The translations under genes were made by a program, and so were the position numbers. A stretch of DNA of 6,676 nt from an uncultured Bacteroidales bacterium (GTDB taxonomy: Bacteria > Bacteroidota > Bacteroidia > Bacteroidales > Bacteroidaceae), in NCBI GenBank assembly GCA_945871755.1, contig CAMBWV010000057.1:1-6676 (forward strand), read 5' to 3'. Positions 1 to 5,552 of the stretch are shown in pieces. Within the stretch, counting starts at the first letter, position 1; each line of letters starts with the position of its first letter. The notes under the pieces were generated by a model. It made no database searches and had not been told where the DNA came from. It saw only the letters and a list, made by a program, of their open reading frames with translations.

Positions 1-50
1 CGGCTGCTAGCTCGATAGTCAATATAATATTGGAAGCAGGTCTAATTCCT

Positions 51-90
51 AAATCCTCTCAAATCCTCTATATATCCTCTAAACTCCTCT
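51..90. repeat. Short phased TCCTCT direct repeats upstream of the lipoprotein gene
   Basis: The hexamer TCCTCT occurs four times, starting at 54, 64, 75 and 85, so the spacings are 10, 11 and 10 bases, about one helical turn. The first three copies are preceded by AAA or ATA. The array sits 39 bases before the chosen start of the DUF4292 gene. It could be a protein-binding array, part of a 5' untranslated leader, or a decayed simple repeat. The sequence alone does not decide between these, and no function is claimed. Confidence 0.45.
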
Positions 91-128
91 CCCCAAAATC
101 CCAAGAGAAAAATCTCCCAACTAAAGCA

Positions 129-998
129 ATGCCGCGTCAAATAATACTCCTCCTAGTCCTCCTAAGCCTCTGCGCCTGCCGTTCCACCCGTACGGTGACG
201 ACCGATACGCCAGCTACGACGACCACCACCAAAGGTACGACCGCCGCTGCCGAACAAGCCGCTGCCTACAAAGCACGTGTGCTCACCGCTGCCCAGCGTA
301 CAGGCTGCCTGACAGCCAAGGTGAAATTCCAACTGACGGGCAATGCCGTTGGTTCCTTGGGTGATATGACCGTCAACGGCAACCTCCGCATGAAGCGCGA
401 CGACGTGGTGCAACTCTCCCTGCGCGCCCTGGGATTTGAAGTGGGGCGTCTGGAGTTTTCGCCGCAGGACGTGCTCCTCATCGACCGCATGGGCAAGCGC
501 TACGTGCGGGCAAAATATGCAGATGTGGCCTTCCTCCGCCAAGCTGGGCTTGACTTCCACGCCGTGCAGGCCCTCTTTTGGAACGAACTCTTCCTGCCCG
601 GTACGCCGCAGACAGAGGAAGCCCTTGCACACTTTGCCGTAGAGAAGGCCAAGAGCCTGACCCTCCTCCGCGCCGAAGGGGCAGGACGGTTGGCCTATAC
701 CTTCCACACGCTGACCACTAATGCCCGCGTGGCGCGCGTAGAGGTGCAACCGCAGTCGTCGGTCAGCGCGACACAGGGCCACTTCGTTTGGACCTACGAT
801 AAGTTCGGCCAGGTGGCAGGCAGCCTCTTCCCCGCCCAAATGTCGTGCACCGTTACGCTGGGCACCAAGCAGGCGGGCTTCAACCTCAGCCTGAGCAATT
901 TCGGAACCGAAGACGGATGGGACGCACATGCCACCGTCAGCAGCAAATATAAGGAGCAGGATGCCAACGCCCTGTTCCGCCAAATCCTTGGAATGTAA
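129..998 (+). CDS. DUF4292 family lipoprotein, LolA/LolB-like fold suspected
   Basis: This encodes a 289-residue envelope lipoprotein. I chose the ATG at 129 although the frame is open to the window edge, because only this start gives a proper lipoprotein signal: a basic/hydrophobic stretch at residues 3-14 and a lipobox ending L-C-A-C, so Cys17 is the likely lipidated residue. A Thr/Ala-rich linker follows at about 20-46. The body at about 50-285 matches my memory of the DUF4292 family: NGNLRMKRDDVVQLSLRALG, then GRLEFSPQDVLLIDRMGKRY, and a tail with SSKYKEQDANALF. The family is typical of Bacteroidetes, usually precedes an EnvC-like gene, and has been linked to the LolA/LolB fold. A role in envelope or lipoprotein handling is therefore inferred, not shown. 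No acidic surface-export signal follows Cys17, which fits a periplasm-facing anchor. The next gene starts at the base after its stop, which suggests translational coupling. Family assignment is fairly sure; function is unknown. Confidence 0.85.
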   Translation: MPRQIILLLVLLSLCACRSTRTVTTDTPATTTTTKGTTAAAEQAAAYKARVLTAAQRTGCLTAKVKFQLTGNAVGSLGDMTVNGNLRMKRDDVVQLSLRALGFEVGRLEFSPQDVLLIDRMGKRYVRAKYADVAFLRQAGLDFHAVQALFWNELFLPGTPQTEEALAHFAVEKAKSLTLLRAEGAGRLAYTFHTLTTNARVARVEVQPQSSVSATQGHFVWTYDKFGQVAGSLFPAQMSCTVTLGTKQAGFNLSLSNFGTEDGWDAHATVSSKYKEQDANALFRQILGM

Positions 999-2429
999 AT
1001 GACTCTCTCCCTACGCCCCTCCGCCCATCGATGGCTCAGCCGTGTGGCCCTGCTGCTCGGCCTGCTGTTCTTGTGCCCGTACATACCCGCCCAAAATAGC
1101 AAGAAGGTGAAGCAGATGCAGGCACAGCGGACCGCGCTCAAGAAGAAAATCGACGAGGGCGAGCAACTCTTGCGGGCCAATCGGCGAGACGTGAGGTCGC
1201 AGATGAACAACCTCGCCATTCTCGATGCCCAAATCAACGACCACCAACGCCTGATGAACGGCATTCAGACGGAGGCCGACTCCTTGCAAGGTAATATCAG
1301 CCGCCTCAACAGCGAAATCTCCGTCCTCCAATCGCAGTTGGAGAAGTGCAAGGCCAACTACCGCCGCGCCCTCACCTACGTCTCGCAACATTTGGCCCGA
1401 CAGAGCCGTTGGTCGTTTGTGCTCCTGGCCAAAGACTTCCGCACGATGTACCGCCGCCTCCGCTATATGGAAGAGTTCTCGAAGAACCAGAAAGTCCACG
1501 GCACCCTCATCGCGCAGAAGGAAAGGCAGCTCCGCGTGAAACAGCAGGCCCTCCACGAGGCGAAGAGCGAGAAAGATTCCTTGCTCGTGCAGGGACAGGC
1601 AACCCGCGCCACGCTGGACACCAAAAAGAAGGAGCGCGAAGCCGTAGTTAACGACCTCAATCAGCAACAGCAGCAACTCCAGCAAAATATCGCACAGCAG
1701 CGCAAGGAATACAACACGCTCAACCAGCGCATTGACAAACTCATCCAGCAAGAAATAGCTGCCGCAGAGGCTCGCCGCCGCGAGGAAGCCCGCCGCGCAG
1801 AGGCTCGCCGTCGCGAAGAAGCGCGTCGCCGTGAAGCCCAGAAGAAAGCCGAGGCTGATGCAAGGAAGGCTGCGAAGGCAAAAACGGCAAATAGCCAAGG
1901 AAAAAATAAAAAGGGTCAAGCCTCGGCTGCAACAAAAAATAAGACGAACAACAAGACGACTGCCGCGAAGAATACCGAACCCACTACGCCCAACTTCACC
2001 AATACGGATGCCAAACTCTCGAGCAACTTTTCCGCCAACCGCGGACGCCTGCCCGCGCCCATTACGGGCAGTTTCAGCGTTACGAGTCGCTTTGGCCAAT
2101 ACAATGTGCAGGGACTCCGAGGCGTGACGCTGGACAACAAGGGTGTCAACCTCACAGGCCGCAGTGGGGCACAGGCGCGCAGTGTCTTCAACGGCGAGGT
2201 GAGTGCCGTGGTCAACCTTGGCGGTGCGTTCACTGTGATCGTGCGCCACGGCGATTACTATTCCGTTTATTCCAACCTGGCCAGCGTGGGCGTGCATCGC
2301 GGACAGCAAGTGAGCACCAGCCAAGCGCTGGGCGCAGTGGCTGGCGACGGCAACGGCAATACCATGCTGCATTTCCAGTTGCGCCACAATACGGAGAAGC
2401 TCAACCCGCTGAGTTGGTTCGCCCACTAA
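999..2429 (+). CDS. EnvC-like murein hydrolase activator with degenerate LytM (M23) domain
   Basis: This encodes a 476-residue periplasmic protein. A signal peptide covers about residues 1-31 (hydrophobic core 16-29, likely cut near P-A-Q). Long coiled coils follow at about 34-130 and 160-290, interrupted by an EnvC-like segment near 138-160 (FVLLAKDFRTMYRRLRYMEE). A Gln-rich run lies at 222-229, an Arg/Glu/Ala-rich helix at 254-292, and a Lys/Asn/Thr-rich linker to about 345. The C-terminal LytM/M23-like domain occupies 350-474. Its zinc-site positions are mostly lost: the usual HxGxD is N380-K-G-V-N384, the YAHL motif is Y424-S-N-L, and the HxH motif is M456-L-H458. It is therefore probably not an enzyme. 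EnvC and NlpD of other bacteria also have dead LytM domains and activate cell-wall amidases during daughter-cell separation; the same role is inferred here. Its partner amidase is not in the window. The gene begins directly after the stop of the DUF4292 gene, a common Bacteroidetes pair. Confidence 0.88.
   Translation: MTLSLRPSAHRWLSRVALLLGLLFLCPYIPAQNSKKVKQMQAQRTALKKKIDEGEQLLRANRRDVRSQMNNLAILDAQINDHQRLMNGIQTEADSLQGNISRLNSEISVLQSQLEKCKANYRRALTYVSQHLARQSRWSFVLLAKDFRTMYRRLRYMEEFSKNQKVHGTLIAQKERQLRVKQQALHEAKSEKDSLLVQGQATRATLDTKKKEREAVVNDLNQQQQQLQQNIAQQRKEYNTLNQRIDKLIQQEIAAAEARRREEARRAEARRREEARRREAQKKAEADARKAAKAKTANSQGKNKKGQASAATKNKTNNKTTAAKNTEPTTPNFTNTDAKLSSNFSANRGRLPAPITGSFSVTSRFGQYNVQGLRGVTLDNKGVNLTGRSGAQARSVFNGEVSAVVNLGGAFTVIVRHGDYYSVYSNLASVGVHRGQQVSTSQALGAVAGDGNGNTMLHFQLRHNTEKLNPLSWFAH
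1764..1829 (+). repeat. Tandem 11-codon duplication inside the EnvC-like coiled coil
   Basis: Two adjacent 33-base units (1764-1796 and 1797-1829) encode exactly the same 11 residues, AEARRREEARR, at protein positions 256-266 and 267-277. The DNA copies differ at four bases, all silent third positions. Eleven residues is a hendecad, a period compatible with a straight coiled coil. A third, looser Arg/Glu/Ala unit follows at 278-288. Confidence 0.8.
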
Positions 2430-2478
2430 TTCCTGGCCGCTTACCTTTCAAATTGCTATTTTTCAATCCCCAAAAAAT

Positions 2479-3453
2479 ATGGAAACTCCCTATGTAAACG
2501 CCCCCATACCCGCGGGCATTGACTTGAAGTCGGAGATTCGTCGACTTTGTAAAGAGAAGAATGCCATCATCATGGCACATTATTATACCGAAGGAGCCGT
2601 GCAGGACATCGCTGACTTCGTGGGCGACAGTTTGGCCCTAGCACAGCGCGCCGCAAAGACCGATGTGGACATCATCGTCATGTGTGGCGTCCACTTTATG
2701 GGCGAGACCAACAAAATCCTCTGCCCGCAGAAGAAGGTGCTCATTCCCGACCTGAGCGCTACCTGCTCCTTGGCGGAAAGTTGTCCCGCCGATGCCTTCG
2801 CCGAATTTGTACATGCGCATCCCGACCACAAGGTAATCAGTTACGTCAATACATCTGCCGCCGTCAAGGCCGTCACCGACGTGGTCGTTACGTCCAGCAA
2901 CGCGCGCCAGATAGTCGAGAGTTTTCCGCAGGACCAGCCCCTCATCTTTGGCCCCGACCGCAATCTCGGTTCCTATCTGAATGCCATCACGGGTCGCGAG
3001 ATGCTCTTGTGGGATGGTGCCTGCCACGTGCACGAACGCTTCTCCGTGGAGAAACTCGTGGCCCTCAAGCAGCAATATCCCGAGGCAAAGGTACTCGTGC
3101 ATCCCGAGTGTCGCGGCGCCATTGTCAAGTTGGCCGATGTGGTGGGCTCCACCGCGCGCCTGTTGAACTATGCCGTCAGCAGCGAGAGCGACACCTTCCT
3201 CGTTGTGACCGAGAGCGGCATCCTCCACGAGATGCAGCGCCAAGCCCCGAACAAGCATTTCATTCCCGTGCCGCCCGACGACTCCACCTGTGCCTGCAAC
3301 GAGTGCAACTATATGCGCCTCATCACCCTCGAGAAGGTATATAACACGCTGCGCTACGAGCAGCCCGAGGTGCAGGTGCCCGCCGAAATCACCGAGGCAG
3401 CACTCCGTCCCATCCAGGCCATGCTGGAGATTTCCGAGCGGTTGGGCCTGTAG
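2479..3453 (+). CDS. nadA: Quinolinate synthase (NadA)
   Basis: NadA condenses iminoaspartate with dihydroxyacetone phosphate to make quinolinate, the pyridine ring precursor of NAD, in the cytoplasm using a [4Fe-4S] cluster. The 324-residue length fits the family. Visible motifs in order are AHYYTEGAVQDIADFVGDS (34-51), with substrate-contacting His34 and Ser51 by analogy, TCSLAESC (95-102), SYVNTSAAVKA (121-131), FGPDRNLG (157-164), WDGACHVHE (178-186), HPECRGA (208-214), VGSTARLLN (222-230) and CACNECNYMRLITLEKVY (271-288). By alignment with characterised NadA proteins from memory, the cluster ligands should be Cys96, Cys182 and Cys276, and His208/Glu210 form the HPE motif. The ATG at 2479 gives the expected N-terminus. 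The gene lies 49 bases after envC and 25 before the hydrolase. Its pathway partners nadB and nadC are not in the window. Identification is secure. Confidence 0.97.
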   Translation: METPYVNAPIPAGIDLKSEIRRLCKEKNAIIMAHYYTEGAVQDIADFVGDSLALAQRAAKTDVDIIVMCGVHFMGETNKILCPQKKVLIPDLSATCSLAESCPADAFAEFVHAHPDHKVISYVNTSAAVKAVTDVVVTSSNARQIVESFPQDQPLIFGPDRNLGSYLNAITGREMLLWDGACHVHERFSVEKLVALKQQYPEAKVLVHPECRGAIVKLADVVGSTARLLNYAVSSESDTFLVVTESGILHEMQRQAPNKHFIPVPPDDSTCACNECNYMRLITLEKVYNTLRYEQPEVQVPAEITEAALRPIQAMLEISERLGL

Positions 3454-3478
3454 TCTTCCACCCTTCAAATCAGATGTT

Positions 3479-4435
3479 ATGCGCCGTCGCTATATTATTA
3501 TAGGAGGAGTAGTCCTACTGCTGTCCGTTGCCCTGCTGAGCGCAGCGGCATATCTTCTCCACTATGCCCTCCAGCCCGAGCGCGAAGCCGTGGCCGATAC
3601 GTGGGCGAGGCTTTATCGCGAATATCCCGACACGCGCCCGTGGCACGACAGCCTTGTGCACTGCCACGCCCTGCGCGATACGACCATCACGGCCAAGGAC
3701 GGCACGCACTTGCACGCCTTCTATGTGCGCAATCCGCGCTCGCAGGGCCGCACGGCCGTACTCGTGCATGGCTATACCGACAACGCGGTGCGCATGATGC
3801 ACCTAGGAAGGATGTACGAGCGCGAACTAGGCTACAACATCCTCTTGCCCGATCTCCGCTATGCGGGTACGAGCGGCGGCACGCACATTCAGATGGGCTG
3901 GCTCGACCGCCTCGACGTGCAGCAATGGGTAGCCCTGCTGCCCAGACTCTTTCCCCTTGCAGATACCTCCGAGGCCGACAGCCTGCGCGCCGTGGTCCAT
4001 GGCATTTCAATGGGCGCGGCCACCACGATGATGCTCTCGGGCGAACCGCAACCGCCCTACGTTCGCGCCTTCGTGGAGGACTGTGGCTTTACGAGTGTGG
4101 AGGCGCAGTTTGAGAAGGAACTGGGCGAGCAGTTCCACCTGCCAGCCTTCCCGCTGTTGCCCTTGGCCTCGTGGATGTGTGATGTGCGTTTCGGTTGGAA
4201 CTTCACCGAGGCGTCGGCCCTTGAGGCTGTGAAGCGTTGTCGCCGTCCGATGCTCTTCATCCACGGCACAGCCGACGACTATGTGCCCACCGCGATGGTG
4301 CATCCCCTCTACGCCGCCCATCCTGGTCCGAAGAAATTGTGGCTGGCACCTGGGGCGGCCCACGCCGAATCCTACCACGACCACCCGCAAGCCTACCGAG
4401 ACACCCTTTCCTACTTCCTAAATACGTATCTCTAA
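3479..4435 (+). CDS. Membrane-anchored alpha/beta hydrolase
   Basis: This encodes a 318-residue serine hydrolase of unknown substrate. I chose the ATG at 3479 because the protein then begins with Arg2-Arg4 and one hydrophobic segment (5-29), a signal anchor or uncleaved signal; the longer open frame overlaps nadA and reads as nonsense. The catalytic set is complete: oxyanion motif VHGYTD (96-101), nucleophile Ser177 in GISMGA (175-180), acid Asp266 in HGTADDYVP (262-270), and His295 in PGAAHAESY (291-299). LPDLRYAGTSGG (123-134) and FVEDCGFTS (198-206) resemble the YqkD/BAAT-like group of single-domain hydrolases. The catalytic domain probably faces the periplasm while tethered to the inner membrane. 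The gene starts 25 bases after nadA and is likely co-transcribed, though no metabolic link to NAD synthesis is evident. An esterase or peptidase-like acyl hydrolase role is possible; the substrate cannot be predicted. Confidence 0.88.
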   Translation: MRRRYIIIGGVVLLLSVALLSAAAYLLHYALQPEREAVADTWARLYREYPDTRPWHDSLVHCHALRDTTITAKDGTHLHAFYVRNPRSQGRTAVLVHGYTDNAVRMMHLGRMYERELGYNILLPDLRYAGTSGGTHIQMGWLDRLDVQQWVALLPRLFPLADTSEADSLRAVVHGISMGAATTMMLSGEPQPPYVRAFVEDCGFTSVEAQFEKELGEQFHLPAFPLLPLASWMCDVRFGWNFTEASALEAVKRCRRPMLFIHGTADDYVPTAMVHPLYAAHPGPKKLWLAPGAAHAESYHDHPQAYRDTLSYFLNTYL

Positions 4436-4501
4436 CTTGAAATCACCTCTCGCCTGCCCTTACCAGTTGTAGAAGGACAGAGCGGAATGACTCCTTGACT
4501 T

Positions 4502-5110
4502 ATGATGGACATCCATTACATTATTTCGCGTCTGGACTGGCAGCAGATGGCCAGCGCCTTTATCGTTCTCTTCGCCGTCATCGACGTGCTGGGCTCCACG
4601 CCTATCTTTATCAACCTCCAGGCGAACGGCCGCCCCGTCAGTGCGCCCAAGGCCACACTCATCTCGGGTGGACTGCTCGTAGCGTTCTACTTTGCTGGCG
4701 ATTGTCTCCTGCGCCTCTTCAACGTAGATATTGAATCCTTCGCCGTGGCAGGCTCGTTGGTTATCTTTATGATGGCCCTTGAGATGATACTCGACGTGGA
4801 AATCTTCAAGAATACAGGGCCCATCCAAGAGGCCACCCTCGTGCCCGTTGTCTTCCCCCTGTTGGCAGGCCCAGGCTCGTTCACCACGCTGCTCTCCCTC
4901 CGTGCCGAATACGCCACGCCCAACATCATGATTGGTCTCTTCCTCAATCTCGTCTTCGTCTTTATTGTTCTGCTGGCCACCAAGCGCGTGGAGGAAATCA
5001 TCTCCAAGTCAGCCATCTACCTGATGCGCAAATTCTTCGGCATCATCCTCCTCGCCATCTCCGTCCGCCTCTTCACCTCCAATCTCCAGTCGCTCCTCGC
5101 CCATCTGTGA
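4502..5110 (+). CDS. MarC family integral membrane protein
   Basis: This encodes a 202-residue protein with about six hydrophobic segments (near 17-38, 51-70, 76-97, 112-132, 142-160 and 172-193). MarC-family signatures include FAVIDVLGSTPIFINL (24-39, matching the family's FxxxDPxGxxPxF pattern), the glycine-rich ISGGLLVAFYFAGD (54-67), AVAGSLVIFMMALEMI (81-96) and VPVVFPLLAGPGSFTTLL (114-131). In the first motif the usual Pro after Asp28 is Val. The family (PF01914) is widespread; Escherichia coli MarC was once tied to multiple antibiotic resistance, but that link was not upheld, and the transported substrate is unknown. Two ATGs (4502 and 4505) are adjacent, so the start is uncertain by one codon. 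It is the last gene of the plus-strand run, 66 bases after the hydrolase and about 50 before a hairpin terminator. Confidence 0.9.
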   Translation: MMDIHYIISRLDWQQMASAFIVLFAVIDVLGSTPIFINLQANGRPVSAPKATLISGGLLVAFYFAGDCLLRLFNVDIESFAVAGSLVIFMMALEMILDVEIFKNTGPIQEATLVPVVFPLLAGPGSFTTLLSLRAEYATPNIMIGLFLNLVFVFIVLLATKRVEEIISKSAIYLMRKFFGIILLAISVRLFTSNLQSLLAHL

Positions 5111-5138
5111 TGTGCAATTTCCGTTGATAGCGCTCTTA

Positions 5139-5153
5139 CACGATATAGTCGTG
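5139..5153. other. Small hairpin just before the main terminator
   Basis: CACGA at 5139-5143 and TCGTG at 5149-5153 form a perfect 5-pair stem with a 5-base loop (TATAG). It lies 28 bases after the marC stop and 8 bases before the larger terminator stem. It could help stop transcription or protect the transcript end, but a stem this short may be chance. Confidence 0.3.
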
Positions 5154-5161
5154 CCACATAA

Positions 5162-5200
5162 AAACAGGCAGGTCAACCCTAGCGGTCGGCCTGCCTGTTT
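5162..5200. terminator. Strong intrinsic terminator, probably bidirectional
   Basis: AAACAGGCAGG (5162-5172) pairs perfectly with CCTGCCTGTTT (5190-5200), 11 pairs. The stem continues inward with a G-U pair, a C-G pair, one A-C mismatch and three further pairs, closing on the 5-base loop CTAGC (5179-5183). On the plus strand the stem ends in TTT followed by GCTATTTATC, a modest U-tract. On the minus strand it continues into TTTTT then ATG, a better one. It lies between the end of marC (plus) and the end of the small minus-strand gene, so it can serve both converging units. Confidence 0.85.
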
Positions 5201-5345
5201 GCTATTTATCGGGATGTGTTTGGGGGAAGGGGCGAAGGGAACACCGGGTGTATTCCTTTATCGTGCGCTCACCGTGCCGGACGGGCTGGCCGCCCATGGG
5301 CGAGGGTTTGCCCTTCTCCTAGATACACATCGTGAATGTCTAGAA
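5201..5345. other. GC-rich intergenic block with several small inverted repeats
   Basis: This stretch between the terminator and the small minus-strand gene holds no convincing gene. It contains a 12-base perfect palindrome (CGCCCATGGGCG, 5291-5302), GGGC/GCCC arms flanking it (5283-5286 and 5310-5313), and an imperfect hairpin at 5238-5256. By hand count bases 5281-5340 are about 60% G+C, against about 37% for the next 60 bases. A 31-codon minus-strand frame (5202-5297) starts inside the palindrome but shows no recognisable features. The block could be the 3' untranslated region of the minus-strand unit, a small RNA, or a copy of a dispersed intergenic repeat. Confidence 0.4.
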
Positions 5346-5522
5346 TTAGAGTTCTGTATCGCTCCAGAAGAGGTTCGTTATTTCCTCATAATCTTCTTCT
5401 TGGTTTTTCTTGTTTGTCCAGAAGTCGTCTGTGGTTGACTCAGAGTTTGCATTCATGCTGGTGAGCTGGCTCTCCATGACCATATCTACCATATAGCTGC
5501 GAGGTTGTATGTATTTTTTCAT
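5346..5522 (-). CDS. Small 58-residue protein of unknown function behind the surface-protein gene
   Basis: Reading the minus strand from the ATG at 5522 gives 58 codons and a TAA ending at 5346. The N-terminus is MKKYIQPRSYMVDMVMESQL, followed by a Ser/Thr/Asn-rich middle (21-31) and an acidic C-terminal half with two aromatic spots, D-D-F-W (32-35) and N-L-F-W-S-D (50-55). No transmembrane helix or cleavable signal is evident. An opening of the form MKKYI-x-P is, from memory, common in short uncharacterised Bacteroidales proteins, which supports a real gene but gives no function. It lies 30 bases after the stop of the large secreted-protein gene on the same strand, and shares that gene's low G+C. 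An A-rich tract (six A's right after ATG) suits initiation in this group. The terminator at 5162-5200 lies downstream. It could be a precursor peptide, a chaperone or a regulator for its neighbour; none of these is shown. Confidence 0.68.
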   Translation of the reverse strand: MKKYIQPRSYMVDMVMESQLTSMNANSESTTDDFWTNKKNQEEDYEEITNLFWSDTEL

Positions 5523-5552
5523 GGTTACTGATAGCGTTTGATGGTTGGGCTG

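Noticed and set aside
1..18. C-terminal codons of an upstream gene ending at the TAG at 16-18
   Set aside because: One frame reads five codons and a stop, but that is too short to support a gene call.
23..32. TATAAT / TAATATTG box as a promoter for the first operon
   Set aside because: It resembles a -10 box and is one base from the Bacteroides TAnnTTTG -7 motif, but the partner upstream element would lie at or beyond the window edge and cannot be tested.
30..128. N-terminal extension of the DUF4292 gene from an upstream TTG
   Set aside because: The extension would bury the lipoprotein signal; the ATG at 129 places the hydrophobic segment and lipobox Cys correctly.
1011..2426. 471-codon open frame antisense to the EnvC-like gene
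   Set aside because: It covers the real gene almost exactly, has Leu/Val/Ala/His-rich composition without domains, and is explained by GC-rich codon bias opening the opposite strand.
2457..2464. TATTTTTC as a -7 promoter box before nadA
   Set aside because: It matches TAnnTTTG except the last base, but no TTTG is found at the proper distance upstream, so an internal promoter is not supported.
2638..3468. 276-codon open frame antisense to nadA
   Set aside because: It overlaps an unambiguous NadA and has no recognisable motif; it is a shadow of GC-rich coding sequence.
4502..5110. MarC protein as an antibiotic-resistance determinant
   Set aside because: The family name is historical; a resistance role for MarC was not upheld and nothing in the context suggests one.
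5112..5438. 108-codon plus-strand frame after marC
   Set aside because: It runs through the terminator hairpin and lies opposite the better-supported small minus-strand gene; no family features are visible.
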